NCBI GenBank assembly: GCA_947503525.1
Contig: CANNEA010000002.1
Span: 744,001 to 808,000 of the forward strand
Length of the DNA: 64,000 nt
From: an uncultured Carboxylicivirga sp.
Lineage (GTDB): Bacteria > Bacteroidota > Bacteroidia > Bacteroidales > Marinilabiliaceae
Direction of reading: 5' to 3'
The notes under the pieces were generated by a model. It had not been told where the DNA came from and ran no database searches. It saw only the letters and a program-made list of their open reading frames with translations. A program made the position numbers and the translations under genes. Positions 56,348 through 64,000 of the stretch are shown one piece after another; positions within the stretch are counted from its first letter, which is position 1; each line of letters starts with the position of its first letter.

Positions 56348-57574
56348 TTAAAGTTCATTATATTTTTGTTGTGCGTTATTTAAAATTTCTTCTATATCCG
56401 TTTCTGAATTTATGACATCAAGGACTAATTTGTCGATGATGTCACCAACCTTAGCCCAATCATCCATTCTTGGTAGCGCTTTTGTGTTCTTGTGTAGTTC
56501 TTCCAATTTATGGAAATAAGGTGCAAGCTGGTTTATTTCCGAATCTTTCCAGGTAGATTTTCTGCAACCAATCCCTCCTTCAAGGGTCATGAGTTTGTCA
56601 TTCTCTGTGCTAATTGCATAACGCATAAAGTCATATGCAATCTGCTTGTGTTTACTTCCGGTGCCAAGGGCATATAACCAATATGCATTTAATGAAATGC
56701 CTTCACCACCTTTGCCTGCCGGCACATATGCAATATCCACTTTGCCTTTAACTTTGGAATCTTCATACACTTCACACATAGAAGCAAAGCCAAACCAGTT
56801 AACCATCATAGCTATCTCTCCATTGGCAAAAGCCATTCCTGATTGAACAGAGTCAAAATCGCGAGACTTTGGATGTATCATTTCGGAATTAATCAATGCG
56901 GCCCGGTAATATTTCATTCCTTCAATGGCAGCTTTTGAGTTAAGCGTGATTTTTCCATCATCAGCAATTAATTCACCACCTCTTGTCCACACTTGAAGGC
57001 AAAAATCAAATACGGTATTATGGCCATCAGGATAGGCAGCAAAAATTGTCCCATACAAACCTTCTTTAGGGCGTTGGAAGAATTCAGCAATCTGAATAAA
57101 TTCCTCCCAGCTTGAAGGCACTTCTAAATTTTTGCCGTAACGTTTCTTGAATTCTTCCTTCTCAGATGAACTTTCAAAAAGGTCTTTTCTAAAAATGAGG
57201 CACTCCGGTCCATTATGCATGGGAAAACCAAAAACGCCGCCATCAAATGTTTGCATTTCAATTAATGATGGTGACCATCCTTGGGGGTAATCGTCTGGTG
57301 AAGAACTTTCTATATAGTCTTTTAAATTCTCTATATGACCATTCTGAACGGCTTCGGTAATCCAATCGGTATTGATAAATGTAAGGTCCCATTCTCCGTT
57401 CTTCAGACCATTCTTAACAATAATTTCAGCATAAAGAGTATGCAAATCAAAGGCTTCAAATTCCAGCTCCAAAGGACAAGCCGTATCCTGTTTAAACTTA
57501 TTCCAAATTTTTTCTATTGCAGATTCAAAGGGATCATACTTTCTTACTGCAATTCGTAGTTTATTTGAATTCAT
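56348..57574 (-). CDS. Solute-binding-protein fold (family 1) without signal peptide
   Basis: 408 aa. Family 1 extracellular solute-binding protein pattern: LRIAVRKYDPFESAIEKIWNKF, DLTFINTDWITEAVQNGHIENLKDYI, FGFPMHNGPECLIFRKDLFE, MMVNWFGFASMCEVYED, YALGTGSKHKQIAYDFMRYAIS. No signal peptide; an in-frame TAA directly precedes the ATG, so none is lost upstream. No ABC permease or ATPase gene is nearby. Possibly a cytoplasmic sugar-binding sensor or carrier working with the neighbouring enzymes (inference). Confidence 0.85.
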   Translation of the reverse strand: MNSNKLRIAVRKYDPFESAIEKIWNKFKQDTACPLELEFEAFDLHTLYAEIIVKNGLKNGEWDLTFINTDWITEAVQNGHIENLKDYIESSSPDDYPQGWSPSLIEMQTFDGGVFGFPMHNGPECLIFRKDLFESSSEKEEFKKRYGKNLEVPSSWEEFIQIAEFFQRPKEGLYGTIFAAYPDGHNTVFDFCLQVWTRGGELIADDGKITLNSKAAIEGMKYYRAALINSEMIHPKSRDFDSVQSGMAFANGEIAMMVNWFGFASMCEVYEDSKVKGKVDIAYVPAGKGGEGISLNAYWLYALGTGSKHKQIAYDFMRYAISTENDKLMTLEGGIGCRKSTWKDSEINQLAPYFHKLEELHKNTKALPRMDDWAKVGDIIDKLVLDVINSETDIEEILNNAQQKYNEL

Positions 57575-57599
57575 TTAATTGATTTTTCTTTGTCTGTAA

Positions 57600-58784
57600 T
57601 TAGCATTCAAGAGGATAATTTCCATACTCACGTACGAGCTTTATAATGTAATCATAGGTATGACCAGAGACTTCACTTGAAACAGAATGGTCGGACTGGA
57701 AAATAAAGCTACCTCCTTTTGCCGATTGAAGCTTATTCATCACTTCTCCTTTAATTCGACTTTTGTCTCCTGATTCCCAAAGCATCACATCGTTATTGCC
57801 ACAGAAGCCAATGTTATGATTGTATTGTTGCCTAAGTTGCACTATGTCCATATTGGCTTTAACTTCCAGCGGATTATAAAAGTCTATCCCAATTTCTATA
57901 AAGTCTTCAAAAATGGAATTTACATTTCCACAACCATGGTATATCACCATCAAGTTCTTTTCGTGACAGTAATCAACCATCTTTTTTACCCAAGGTTTAA
58001 AATGTTCACGCCAATAATCCGGGTCGAAGAACATTCCATTTTTATAGGCTACATCTCCCCAAATGACCATTCCATCAAGCATGCCATTTGCTGCCTCAAC
58101 CTGTGCTTTACAGATGTCGAAGTAAAACTGGCCTATTTTAGCAATGGCTTCAGGAAATTGGTCGCAATGCATCATGGTCCACAACATGGCATTTTCTTGT
58201 CCGATCAAACGGGTAAGGCATTCGTTAATTTCACCCACTCCGCCAAATACAGCAAAATCGGGATAAAATGATTTAACTCGTTCCACAAAGGCAGGAGTGT
58301 TCCGATGGAATGTATCACCTACTCCATTGATATGGTCGTCACCCTTCTCATAATACCTGCGTTGATCATAGGGATCATCAAACTTAAAATCCAGCAGTTT
58401 GTCAATGGTATCCACATTCCATTTCATCATTTCAGGCATTGGAAAATCGAAACGTTTACGCATAACTACTTCGTACCCGGTTTCAACATGTACTTCCTGC
58501 TTATCTTCGAAAAGAACACTAAAATCCTTTATATGCGGATCCATATTGGGATTCACAACAATCCAATCCAAGTCGTAATGATAATAAGGGTTGGCGTCTT
58601 CGGGCAATCCCAGTTCGCTTCTCCATCTTTCGATAAAACTGTTCCAATAAAACTCACCAATGGGAATTCTATCCGGTTCCTGATGATTAGCTGCCATTTG
58701 TAATCGCTTTACCTTTTTAATGGCATTCGCACTGCGTTTTGACTTGTTCGACTTTCCTGTGTAATTAAACATCTGCTTTGGCAT
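57600..58784 (-). CDS. Uroporphyrinogen-decarboxylase-family protein (methyltransferase-like)
   Basis: 394 aa, URO-D superfamily (TIM barrel). DRIPIGEFYWNSF at the N-terminus; IYHGCGNVNSIFEDFIEIGIDFYNPLE (the H-x-C-G motif, Zn-type in MtaA/MtbA-like enzymes); IGFCGNNDVMLWESGD. Not the heme-pathway HemE, which has a different N-terminus. This subfamily is found next to sugar genes in Bacteroidota and Planctomycetes; its reaction is unclear. First gene of the four-gene operon, transcribed away from the AraC gene. Confidence 0.85.
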   Translation of the reverse strand: MPKQMFNYTGKSNKSKRSANAIKKVKRLQMAANHQEPDRIPIGEFYWNSFIERWRSELGLPEDANPYYHYDLDWIVVNPNMDPHIKDFSVLFEDKQEVHVETGYEVVMRKRFDFPMPEMMKWNVDTIDKLLDFKFDDPYDQRRYYEKGDDHINGVGDTFHRNTPAFVERVKSFYPDFAVFGGVGEINECLTRLIGQENAMLWTMMHCDQFPEAIAKIGQFYFDICKAQVEAANGMLDGMVIWGDVAYKNGMFFDPDYWREHFKPWVKKMVDYCHEKNLMVIYHGCGNVNSIFEDFIEIGIDFYNPLEVKANMDIVQLRQQYNHNIGFCGNNDVMLWESGDKSRIKGEVMNKLQSAKGGSFIFQSDHSVSSEVSGHTYDYIIKLVREYGNYPLEC

Positions 58785-58933
58785 TTATACTAAAGTCAAA
58801 GTTAGATAGCGAAGAAGTCTTAATGTATTACAAATCGAATTAGAAATTGTCCATTTACAACATTGTTATATTAAAACAGATTTAATATGTGGGTTTTATG
58901 TTATTTTAGCCTTGTATTATAAAGATATTTAGA

Positions 58934-59791
58934 ATGAATAGCATTGAACTTTTGAAGAACATATCTTTTAATCTTTCATCGGTAGCCCATTGTAGAGTTG
59001 GGGAGGAATGGAATTACAAGAATATCATAAGTTCTTTTACCAGATTGTATTTGGTTACAGAAGGGAAAGCCTCAATTTACATTGGTGAAAAAAGAATGGA
59101 TTTAAAGAGGGGATATCTTTACCTGGTGCCAAGTTTTAAACATTGCAGTTATCTGTGTGAAGGTAATATGGAACATTACTATGCCACATTTAATGTTCAG
59201 CTTCCCGATAATTTAAGTATTTACCAATTATTTAAATTTAAGTATGAGCTTGAGGCCGGGGCAGAACATTATGAATATTTTAAAAAACTTTACGAGATAA
59301 ACCCTAACATGGCTTTGCCCGCAAAAGATCCAAGAATTTATCAACGAGTTAATAGTAAAAGCTGGAATCACACAATAAAGGATGCGCAAAGAAGTTTAAC
59401 TTCATCTGGATTGCTATACCTTTTGTTATCAAAATTTATTGGAGTATCAAAAATGGATATGGAGAAAGGAGGTTCCAGTAATATTTTATTGACTATTAAA
59501 TATATCCACAGCAACCTGAATGAAGATCTTACGGTGAGCCAACTTGCTGAATTGTCTTGTTTGTCGGTAGGCCATTTCTCACGAAGGTTTAAGCAATTAA
59601 CGCAACTCACACCCCTGGATTATATTAATAAACAGCGTATTGAAAAAGCACAGCTATTATTAAACACTACTTCACAATTGTGCGCCGAAATAGCGGAGAC
59701 ATGTGGCTATAAAAGCAATGCTTATTTCTGCAAAATTTTTAAGAAATACATAGGGCAGTCCCCCGGAGAATATAGAAATAATTCATTTTGA
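58934..59791 (+). CDS. AraC-family transcriptional regulator
   Basis: 285 aa. N-terminal cupin-like effector domain (~20-110; TRLYLVTEGKASIYIGEKRMDLKRGYLYLVPS) and C-terminal double-HTH (~185-285; VSQLAELSCLSVGHFSRRFKQLTQLTPLDYINKQRIEKAQLLL...IAETCGYKSNAYFCKIFKKYIGQSPGEYR). Divergent from the UroD-like/SBP/MaoC/GH29 operon with a 149-bp shared gap, so most likely its regulator, sensing a sugar or its derivative. Confidence 0.92.
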   Translation: MNSIELLKNISFNLSSVAHCRVGEEWNYKNIISSFTRLYLVTEGKASIYIGEKRMDLKRGYLYLVPSFKHCSYLCEGNMEHYYATFNVQLPDNLSIYQLFKFKYELEAGAEHYEYFKKLYEINPNMALPAKDPRIYQRVNSKSWNHTIKDAQRSLTSSGLLYLLLSKFIGVSKMDMEKGGSSNILLTIKYIHSNLNEDLTVSQLAELSCLSVGHFSRRFKQLTQLTPLDYINKQRIEKAQLLLNTTSQLCAEIAETCGYKSNAYFCKIFKKYIGQSPGEYRNNSF

Positions 59792-59947
59792 AATGGACAT
59801 TGCCAGTATACTCCTTCTGGTTAAAAACAATTAAAAGATTTGCAAAAAGGCCTTAGCCTCACTTTTAATGTAGCTACGGTCGATGGAATGTTAATTTTAC
59901 TTCTTGCATTCATTGAGTTAGTTCGAACTGTCGTGAATTGGAGGGCA

Positions 59948-59979
59948 CAAAAAAAGGTTAACACTATGTGTTAACCTTT
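59948..59979 (-). terminator. Terminator of tRNA-His
   Basis: Perfect 12-bp stem AAAGGTTAACAC (59953-59964) / GTGTTAACCTTT (59968-59979) with a TAT loop; minus-strand U-run follows (59949-59955). Confidence 0.9.
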
Positions 59980-59985
59980 AGTATG

Positions 59986-60060
59986 GGTGAAAGACCGGTC
60001 TCGAACCGGCGACCTCTGGAACCACAATCCAGCGCTCTAACCAACTGAGCTACAATCACC
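59986..60060 (-). tRNA. tRNA-His (GTG anticodon)
   Basis: Cloverleaf read on the minus strand from 60060: extra G-1, acceptor GTGATTG, D-arm GCTC..GAGC, anticodon stem CTGGA/TCCAG with loop TTGTGGT (anticodon GTG), variable AGGTC, T-arm GCCGG-TTCGAGA-CCGGT. The 3' acceptor strand is CTTTCAC plus C73, so pairs 5:68 and 6:67 would be U-U mismatches; other five pairs hold. CCA not encoded. Promoter (60080-60111) and terminator flank it. Confidence 0.88.
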
Positions 60061-60079
60061 ATTTTTGCTTTTAGCGATG

Positions 60080-60111
60080 CAAAGATAATATTATCGTATT
60101 AATTCACGCAA
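60080..60111 (-). promoter_or_regulatory. Promoter of tRNA-His
   Basis: Minus-strand TTG (60109-60111) and TATCTTTG (60080-60087), spacer 21 nt, 20 bp before the tRNA. Confidence 0.6.
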
Positions 60112-60170
60112 GAATATGACGGAAAAAAGTAAAAACTTTTTTTCTTTGCAGGCGTTTATTCAAGGTGGAT

Positions 60171-60860
60171 ATGAAGTTTTTTGTTGAAAATCAGGAAGTA
60201 GAAAAGGAAGTTGAGAATATACTTGCCTTAATAAAATTGCGAATGAATGGTACTACTGTGGGCCAAATGGAAAACAGAGGCATTCATTATCGCTTAAATT
60301 ATGGGGTATCCTTTCAGCATCTTAAAGAATTGTCTTTAAGTATAAAACCCAGTTATGCTCTGGCCGAGCGTCTGTGGTTTCTAGAGATTCGAGAAAGCAT
60401 GCTACTGGCCGCAATGCTGGTACCCCAGGCTGATATGGACATCAATAAAGCTTTGGAATGGTCTAAGTTGATTGCTAATATTGATTTAATCGAACGCTCG
60501 TCTATGTTTCTTTGGGGCAAGTTACCCTTTGCGCCGGACTTAATTCAGCAGTGGAGCACAGGTGATACTACCATCTTGGGTATATTGGCTATGTATACTT
60601 TGGGCTGGCATAAATATTACAGCGACCAATGTACCACAAAAGATATTGATCAACTTTTGGAACAAAGTAAGCGTTTTGAAGATTTGCTTCAATTGAAAGC
60701 ATTTTCTTTTGCCATCCGTAAAATGCTTCGCTTGACTAACGAGAGTACAGAGACCTTAAATAAGTGGGTAAATGAGGCTTTAGAATCTGATTCAAAGCAT
60801 CAGGCGTTAACAGCTCAGGAAATTAAGAGTGAGATTGATTTTGTGGAAAGTGACTTTTAG
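60171..60860 (+). CDS. Possible DNA-alkylation-repair-like (HEAT helical) protein
   Basis: 229 aa from the ATG at 60171 (AAGG with good spacing; a GTG two codons upstream is open too). All-helical, with HEAT-like arrangement: FQHLKELSLSIKPSYALAERLWFLEIRESMLLAAMLVP and repeated amphipathic helices (TTILGILAMYTLGW, LQLKAFSFAIRKML). The N-terminal part, 'L..LA..L...W.....E...LA.ML', is like AlkC/AlkD-type proteins, but key residues were not verified, so only a shape-level call. Confidence 0.45.
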   Translation: MKFFVENQEVEKEVENILALIKLRMNGTTVGQMENRGIHYRLNYGVSFQHLKELSLSIKPSYALAERLWFLEIRESMLLAAMLVPQADMDINKALEWSKLIANIDLIERSSMFLWGKLPFAPDLIQQWSTGDTTILGILAMYTLGWHKYYSDQCTTKDIDQLLEQSKRFEDLLQLKAFSFAIRKMLRLTNESTETLNKWVNEALESDSKHQALTAQEIKSEIDFVESDF

Positions 60861-61215
60861 TTGAACTAGACGATCAAAGATTCCTAAAGGCCATAGCGCA
60901 GCTAAAATGGTTTGATCTCAACAAATACAGCCTGGGCTTTTTTTTCTTTCGTTATTTGTATCATAATACAAAATGAAATTAGATTTGGACGATGCACCAG
61001 GAAATAGACGTGCAGTACGTATTCCTTGAGATCATATCTTCCAAAGTATTGATTTAGTTTTATAATTAGGTAAAATCTTACCTAATTGATTTACTCCTAC
61101 TTGCAGAAAATCATATTTAAATCATCCTTTTATTGTTTATATTTGCCAAAACATACAGATATGCAAATATCTATGTTTGTTAGTCATGGAAATCTTAATA
61201 TAAACCTGATTATTA
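60861..61215. other. 355-bp intergenic region with two inverted repeats
   Basis: No ORF supported. It contains the 10-bp perfect palindrome listed next, AGATAT-GCAA-ATATCT around 61157-61172, and a -7 element TATATTTG at 61138-61145, which could serve the aminotransferase gene. Confidence 0.6.
61064..61087. promoter_or_regulatory. Perfect 10-bp inverted repeat, operator candidate
   Basis: AATTAGGTAA (61064-61073), AATC, TTACCTAATT (61078-61087). No U-run follows, so not a terminator. Just upstream of the candidate -7 box of the aminotransferase gene. Confidence 0.5.
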
Positions 61216-62685
61216 ATGAATAATTTGGAGGCGTACTTCGAAAAATTTCGAAAAAATACCATTGGATGGGATGCAACAATTCAAACACCATACGGCGAAA
61301 AACCTTTGGTGTATGCTGATTGGATTGCTAGTGGACGATTATACGGTCCTATAGAGGACTTGATGAAGGATAAGATGGGGCCGATGGTTGCCAATACACA
61401 TTCCGAATCAAGTGATACGGGTATGATCATGACTAACATCTATAAGTTGTCGCATCGGATCATTAAAAATCATGTTAATGCCGGCGAAGAGGATATTATT
61501 ATTACAGCTGGTTTTGGAATGACCAATGTGGTGAATAAGCTGCAGCGTATTTTGGGCATGAGAGTGCCGGAGCAGGCGCAGCGTTTTTGCAATATTCCTA
61601 CCGATCAGCGTCCGGTAGTTTTTATTTCTCATCTTGAGCATCACTCTAATCATACTTCATGGCTTGAAACCAATGCCGATGTGGTAGTGATCGAGCCAGA
61701 TGATCAGTTGTTGATCAATCCGGATAACTTGCGCAAAGAAATTAAAAAATACGAGAATCGTACATTAAAGATCGGATCATTTAGTGCTTGCTCAAATGTA
61801 ACTGGTGTGCGAACGCCTTATTACGAGTTGGCTAAGATTATGCATGAGAATGGCGGCTTCTGTTTTGTTGACTTTGCTGCCTCTGCACCATACGATTCAA
61901 TAAATATGCATCCCGAAGATCCAAAAGAAAGTCTGGATGCCATATTCTTTTCACCACATAAATTTTTGGGAGGTCCGGGTAGCTCCGGCGTAATGGTATT
62001 TAACCGGGCTTTGTATCATAACTCGGCACCTGACAATTCAGGTGGAGGAACCGTTGATTGGACCAACCGTTGGGGAAAATACCGTTACATCGATGACATT
62101 GAGGCTCGTGAAGATGGTGGAACACCAGGGTTTTTGCAGTCGATCAAAGCAGCTTTAGTTATTAAGCTGAAAGAAGAAATGGGATGTAAAAATATCCAGG
62201 CCCGCGAAGAAGTGATGATCGAAAAGATCTTTAAAGAATTCAGAAGCATTCCGGGAATGAATATTCTGGCAGATAATGTGGATGAGCGTTTAGGGGCCAT
62301 TTCATTCTATATCGACGACTTGCACTTTAATTTGGCCGTACGCCTATTAAACGATCATTTTGGTATTCAGGTACGCGGAGGCTGTTCATGTGCCGGAACC
62401 TATGGTCACTATTTGTTACACGTTGACTATTATACCTCTAATAAAATTACCAGTAAAATCAATCACGGCGATTTATCTGAAAAGCCGGGTTGGATTCGCA
62501 TGTCCATTCATCCTACAATGACCGATAAGGAGTTGGATTACCTGATTACTTCGGTTAAAGAAGTAGCTGCCAACTGGCGCGAAATGGAAAAAGATTATAA
62601 TTATGTGGCTGCTTGCAACGAATACTTCCACAATGAAGTGCCTGCAAAGCAACCGGAAGATTATCAAAGCTGGTTTGAGTTTTAG
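61216..62685 (+). CDS. Class V PLP aminotransferase / cysteine-desulfurase-like
   Basis: 489 aa, longer than typical NifS/SufS (~400). PLP-lysine in FFSPHKFLGGPGSSG; cofactor binding in FISHLEHHSNHTSWLE and ACSNVTGVRTPYY. A Cys-rich loop VRGGCSCAGTYGHYLL occupies the place of the sulfur-accepting Cys. Substrate uncertain: SufS-like desulfurase or an aminotransferase. 27 bp before the next gene's promoter-like box. Confidence 0.85.
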   Translation: MNNLEAYFEKFRKNTIGWDATIQTPYGEKPLVYADWIASGRLYGPIEDLMKDKMGPMVANTHSESSDTGMIMTNIYKLSHRIIKNHVNAGEEDIIITAGFGMTNVVNKLQRILGMRVPEQAQRFCNIPTDQRPVVFISHLEHHSNHTSWLETNADVVVIEPDDQLLINPDNLRKEIKKYENRTLKIGSFSACSNVTGVRTPYYELAKIMHENGGFCFVDFAASAPYDSINMHPEDPKESLDAIFFSPHKFLGGPGSSGVMVFNRALYHNSAPDNSGGGTVDWTNRWGKYRYIDDIEAREDGGTPGFLQSIKAALVIKLKEEMGCKNIQAREEVMIEKIFKEFRSIPGMNILADNVDERLGAISFYIDDLHFNLAVRLLNDHFGIQVRGGCSCAGTYGHYLLHVDYYTSNKITSKINHGDLSEKPGWIRMSIHPTMTDKELDYLITSVKEVAANWREMEKDYNYVAACNEYFHNEVPAKQPEDYQSWFEF

Positions 62686-62704
62686 GAAAATTAAAATATT
62701 CGTT

Positions 62705-62712
62705 TATTTTTG
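62705..62712 (+). promoter_or_regulatory. Candidate -7 element of the GNAT-like gene
   Basis: TATTTTTG, 41 bp before the ATG at 62754, in the gap after the aminotransferase stop. No -33 at good distance. Confidence 0.4.
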
Positions 62713-62753
62713 TGGTGAGCCCTTTAGGTTCGCCATTTTTTTTACTTAAGCCT

Positions 62754-63938
62754 ATGGAGATACTTGAAGTTAAAGACCGGATTTCAAAAACACAATTTTT
62801 AGATGTGGTAAACGATGTTTATCGCAACGATGATTGTTACGTTCGACCATTAGATAGTATGATTGAAGAAGTTTTTGATCCTTCTGAAAATATCTTTTTC
62901 TCTCATGGCGAGGCCGCACGATTTATCCTATTGGACAATGACAAGGTTATTGGTCGGGTAGCTGCTTTTATCAATCAGAAAAAAGCAATGGGTTTTGACC
63001 AGCCTACAGGTGGCATGGGTTTTTTTGAATGCATCGATAATAAAGAAGCAGCCTTTAAGTTGTTTGATGCGGCCAGGGATTGGTTAAAAGAGCGTGGTAT
63101 GGAGGCCATGGACGGACCAATTAATTTCGGAGAAAATGATAGTTTCTGGGGTTTATTGGTTGAAGGATTTACCCAGCCTGGTTTTGGAATGCAATATAAT
63201 CCTAAGTACTATCAGGCCTTTTACGAAGCCTATGGTTTTGATACCTACTTTGAACAGGTAACCAATCACCTTGACTTAACGGTTCCTTTTCCTGAGCGTT
63301 TCTGGAAAATTGCCGGATGGGTGGTTAAAAAGGATGGCTACAGTTTTAAACATTTTAGCTGGAAGAAGAAAGAAAAATTTCTGGATGATTTTGAAACAAT
63401 ATATAATGATGCCTGGCAGTTTCATGAAAATTTCAAGCCCATCGACCGGGAAGTGCTGGATGCAACCATGCTAAAGTCAAAACCATTTATGGTTGAAGAA
63501 CTAATATGGTTTGCCTATCACGAAGATAAGCCAATTGGTTTTATTGTTTTATTCCCCGATATCAATCAAATTATTAAAGACTTCAACGGTAAAATGCATC
63601 TGATAAATAAGCTGCGTTTTTGGTGGAAGAATAAAAGTAAGCAAATGACACGGGCCAGAGTGGTCGTTTTGGGTGTTATTCCAAAGTTTCAACGCTCAGG
63701 TATAGAGTCTGGAATATTCTGGCATTTGCAGGCAGCTGTTGATCGCAATCCACAATTTAAGGAGTTGGAATTGTCGTGGGTTGGTGATTTTAATCCAAAG
63801 ATGAGGGTTTTGCAAGAGTCGATGGGAGCAATCTTTGGAAAAAAACACATTACTTATCGCTACCTGTTTAATGGTAAACTTGTAGCTAAAGAAAGGGCCA
63901 CAGCCATACCGGTAGACACTAAGTATAAGGAATCATAG
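62754..63938 (+). CDS. GNAT-like N-acetyltransferase family protein
   Basis: 394 aa from the ATG at 62754; GTG at 62712 opens 14 more codons but overlaps the -7 element TATTTTTG (62705-62712). Two-domain shape: N-terminal ~140 residues (KVIGRVAAFINQKKAMGFDQPTGGMGFFECIDNKEAAFKLFDAA...) then VVVLGVIPKFQRSGIESGIFWHLQAAVDRNPQFKELELSWVGDFNPKMRVLQESMGAIFGKKHITYRY, a GNAT acetyl-CoA-loop and C-terminal. Substrate unknown. Confidence 0.7.
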   Translation: MEILEVKDRISKTQFLDVVNDVYRNDDCYVRPLDSMIEEVFDPSENIFFSHGEAARFILLDNDKVIGRVAAFINQKKAMGFDQPTGGMGFFECIDNKEAAFKLFDAARDWLKERGMEAMDGPINFGENDSFWGLLVEGFTQPGFGMQYNPKYYQAFYEAYGFDTYFEQVTNHLDLTVPFPERFWKIAGWVVKKDGYSFKHFSWKKKEKFLDDFETIYNDAWQFHENFKPIDREVLDATMLKSKPFMVEELIWFAYHEDKPIGFIVLFPDINQIIKDFNGKMHLINKLRFWWKNKSKQMTRARVVVLGVIPKFQRSGIESGIFWHLQAAVDRNPQFKELELSWVGDFNPKMRVLQESMGAIFGKKHITYRYLFNGKLVAKERATAIPVDTKYKES

Positions 63939-64000
63939 AAAGGTTTTATTAATTTCGGGGGTTATTAGTAAGTCGCTATTTCCCTTGTTAATGCAAGTAT

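Noticed and set aside
57816-58703. Two plus-strand ORFs over the UroD-like gene
   Set aside because: Shadows of a conserved coding frame; no start signals.

Overview
The window reads as chromosome of a low-GC, probably marine, member of the Bacteroidota; an affiliation near the Marinilabiliales is a guess from overall character, not shown. The evidence is the repeated promoter pattern TTTG-N19-TAnnTTTG (for example upstream of 2357, 34832 and 32678), the weak Shine-Dalgarno sequences, and the Bacteroidota-style gene families (TPM pair, CarbopepD-regulatory-like proteins, short IlvC type, adhesin-like beta-repeat protein). No phage, transposase, CRISPR array or rRNA was seen. One tRNA (His) is present.

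Region 1 (1-1,700): the start of an RND/MMPL-type exporter runs off the left edge, followed by an unrecognised 349-aa protein and a YfiR-like periplasmic protein. Region 2 (2,258-19,220) is one long plus-strand chemosensory operon of 17 genes behind a good promoter and ended by a strong terminator: receptor (MCP), STAS, CheY, stand-alone HPt, CheA, two CheW, CheR, a histidine-kinase-like protein lacking its histidine, CheD, CheB, a GAF/PAS membrane protein, two more CheR (one degenerate), a second CheB without receiver, a GAF membrane protein, and a large GAF-PAS-PAS-SpoIIE phosphatase. No flagellar genes are present; the output is unknown and may be gliding/surface behaviour or another cell function.

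Region 3 (19,226-32,731) is a complete minus-strand branched-chain amino acid operon, ilvD-ilvB-ilvN-ilvC-leuA-leuC-leuD-(leuA/cimA paralogue)-leuB-ilvA. Its start holds a promoter, a 20-codon leader peptide made largely of Ile, Leu and Val codons, a predicted antiterminator and a textbook terminator, so the operon is probably controlled by ribosome-mediated attenuation. Several gaps within the operon hold stem-loops.

Region 4 (32,973-50,310) is housekeeping and small accessory genes: two carboxypeptidase-regulatory-like secreted proteins, dapD, tsaC/sua5-like, a thioesterase, rimM, a metallo-beta-lactamase fold hydrolase, mpl, a beta-repeat surface protein, a lipoprotein and outer-membrane protein pair, arsC-like, prfB with its programmed +1 frameshift, a TPR protein carrying a dead trypsin-like domain, a DNA/RNA nuclease, a methyltransferase, a TPM pair, an acetyltransferase and a 142-aa protein.

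Region 5 (50,192-54,254) is katG and divergent oxyR flanked by direct copies of a ~223-bp segment exactly 3,840 bp apart; the second copy carries a truncated copy of the 142-aa gene. katG encodes a lipoprotein-type signal but is frameshifted near its 5' end as read here. Region 6 (54,310-59,791) is a minus-strand operon (UroD-like, solute-binding protein without signal peptide, MaoC-like, GH29 fucosidase lipoprotein) with a divergent AraC regulator. Region 7 (59,948-63,938) holds tRNA-His, a possible DNA-alkylation-repair-like protein, a class V aminotransferase/cysteine desulfurase-like enzyme and a GNAT-like protein.
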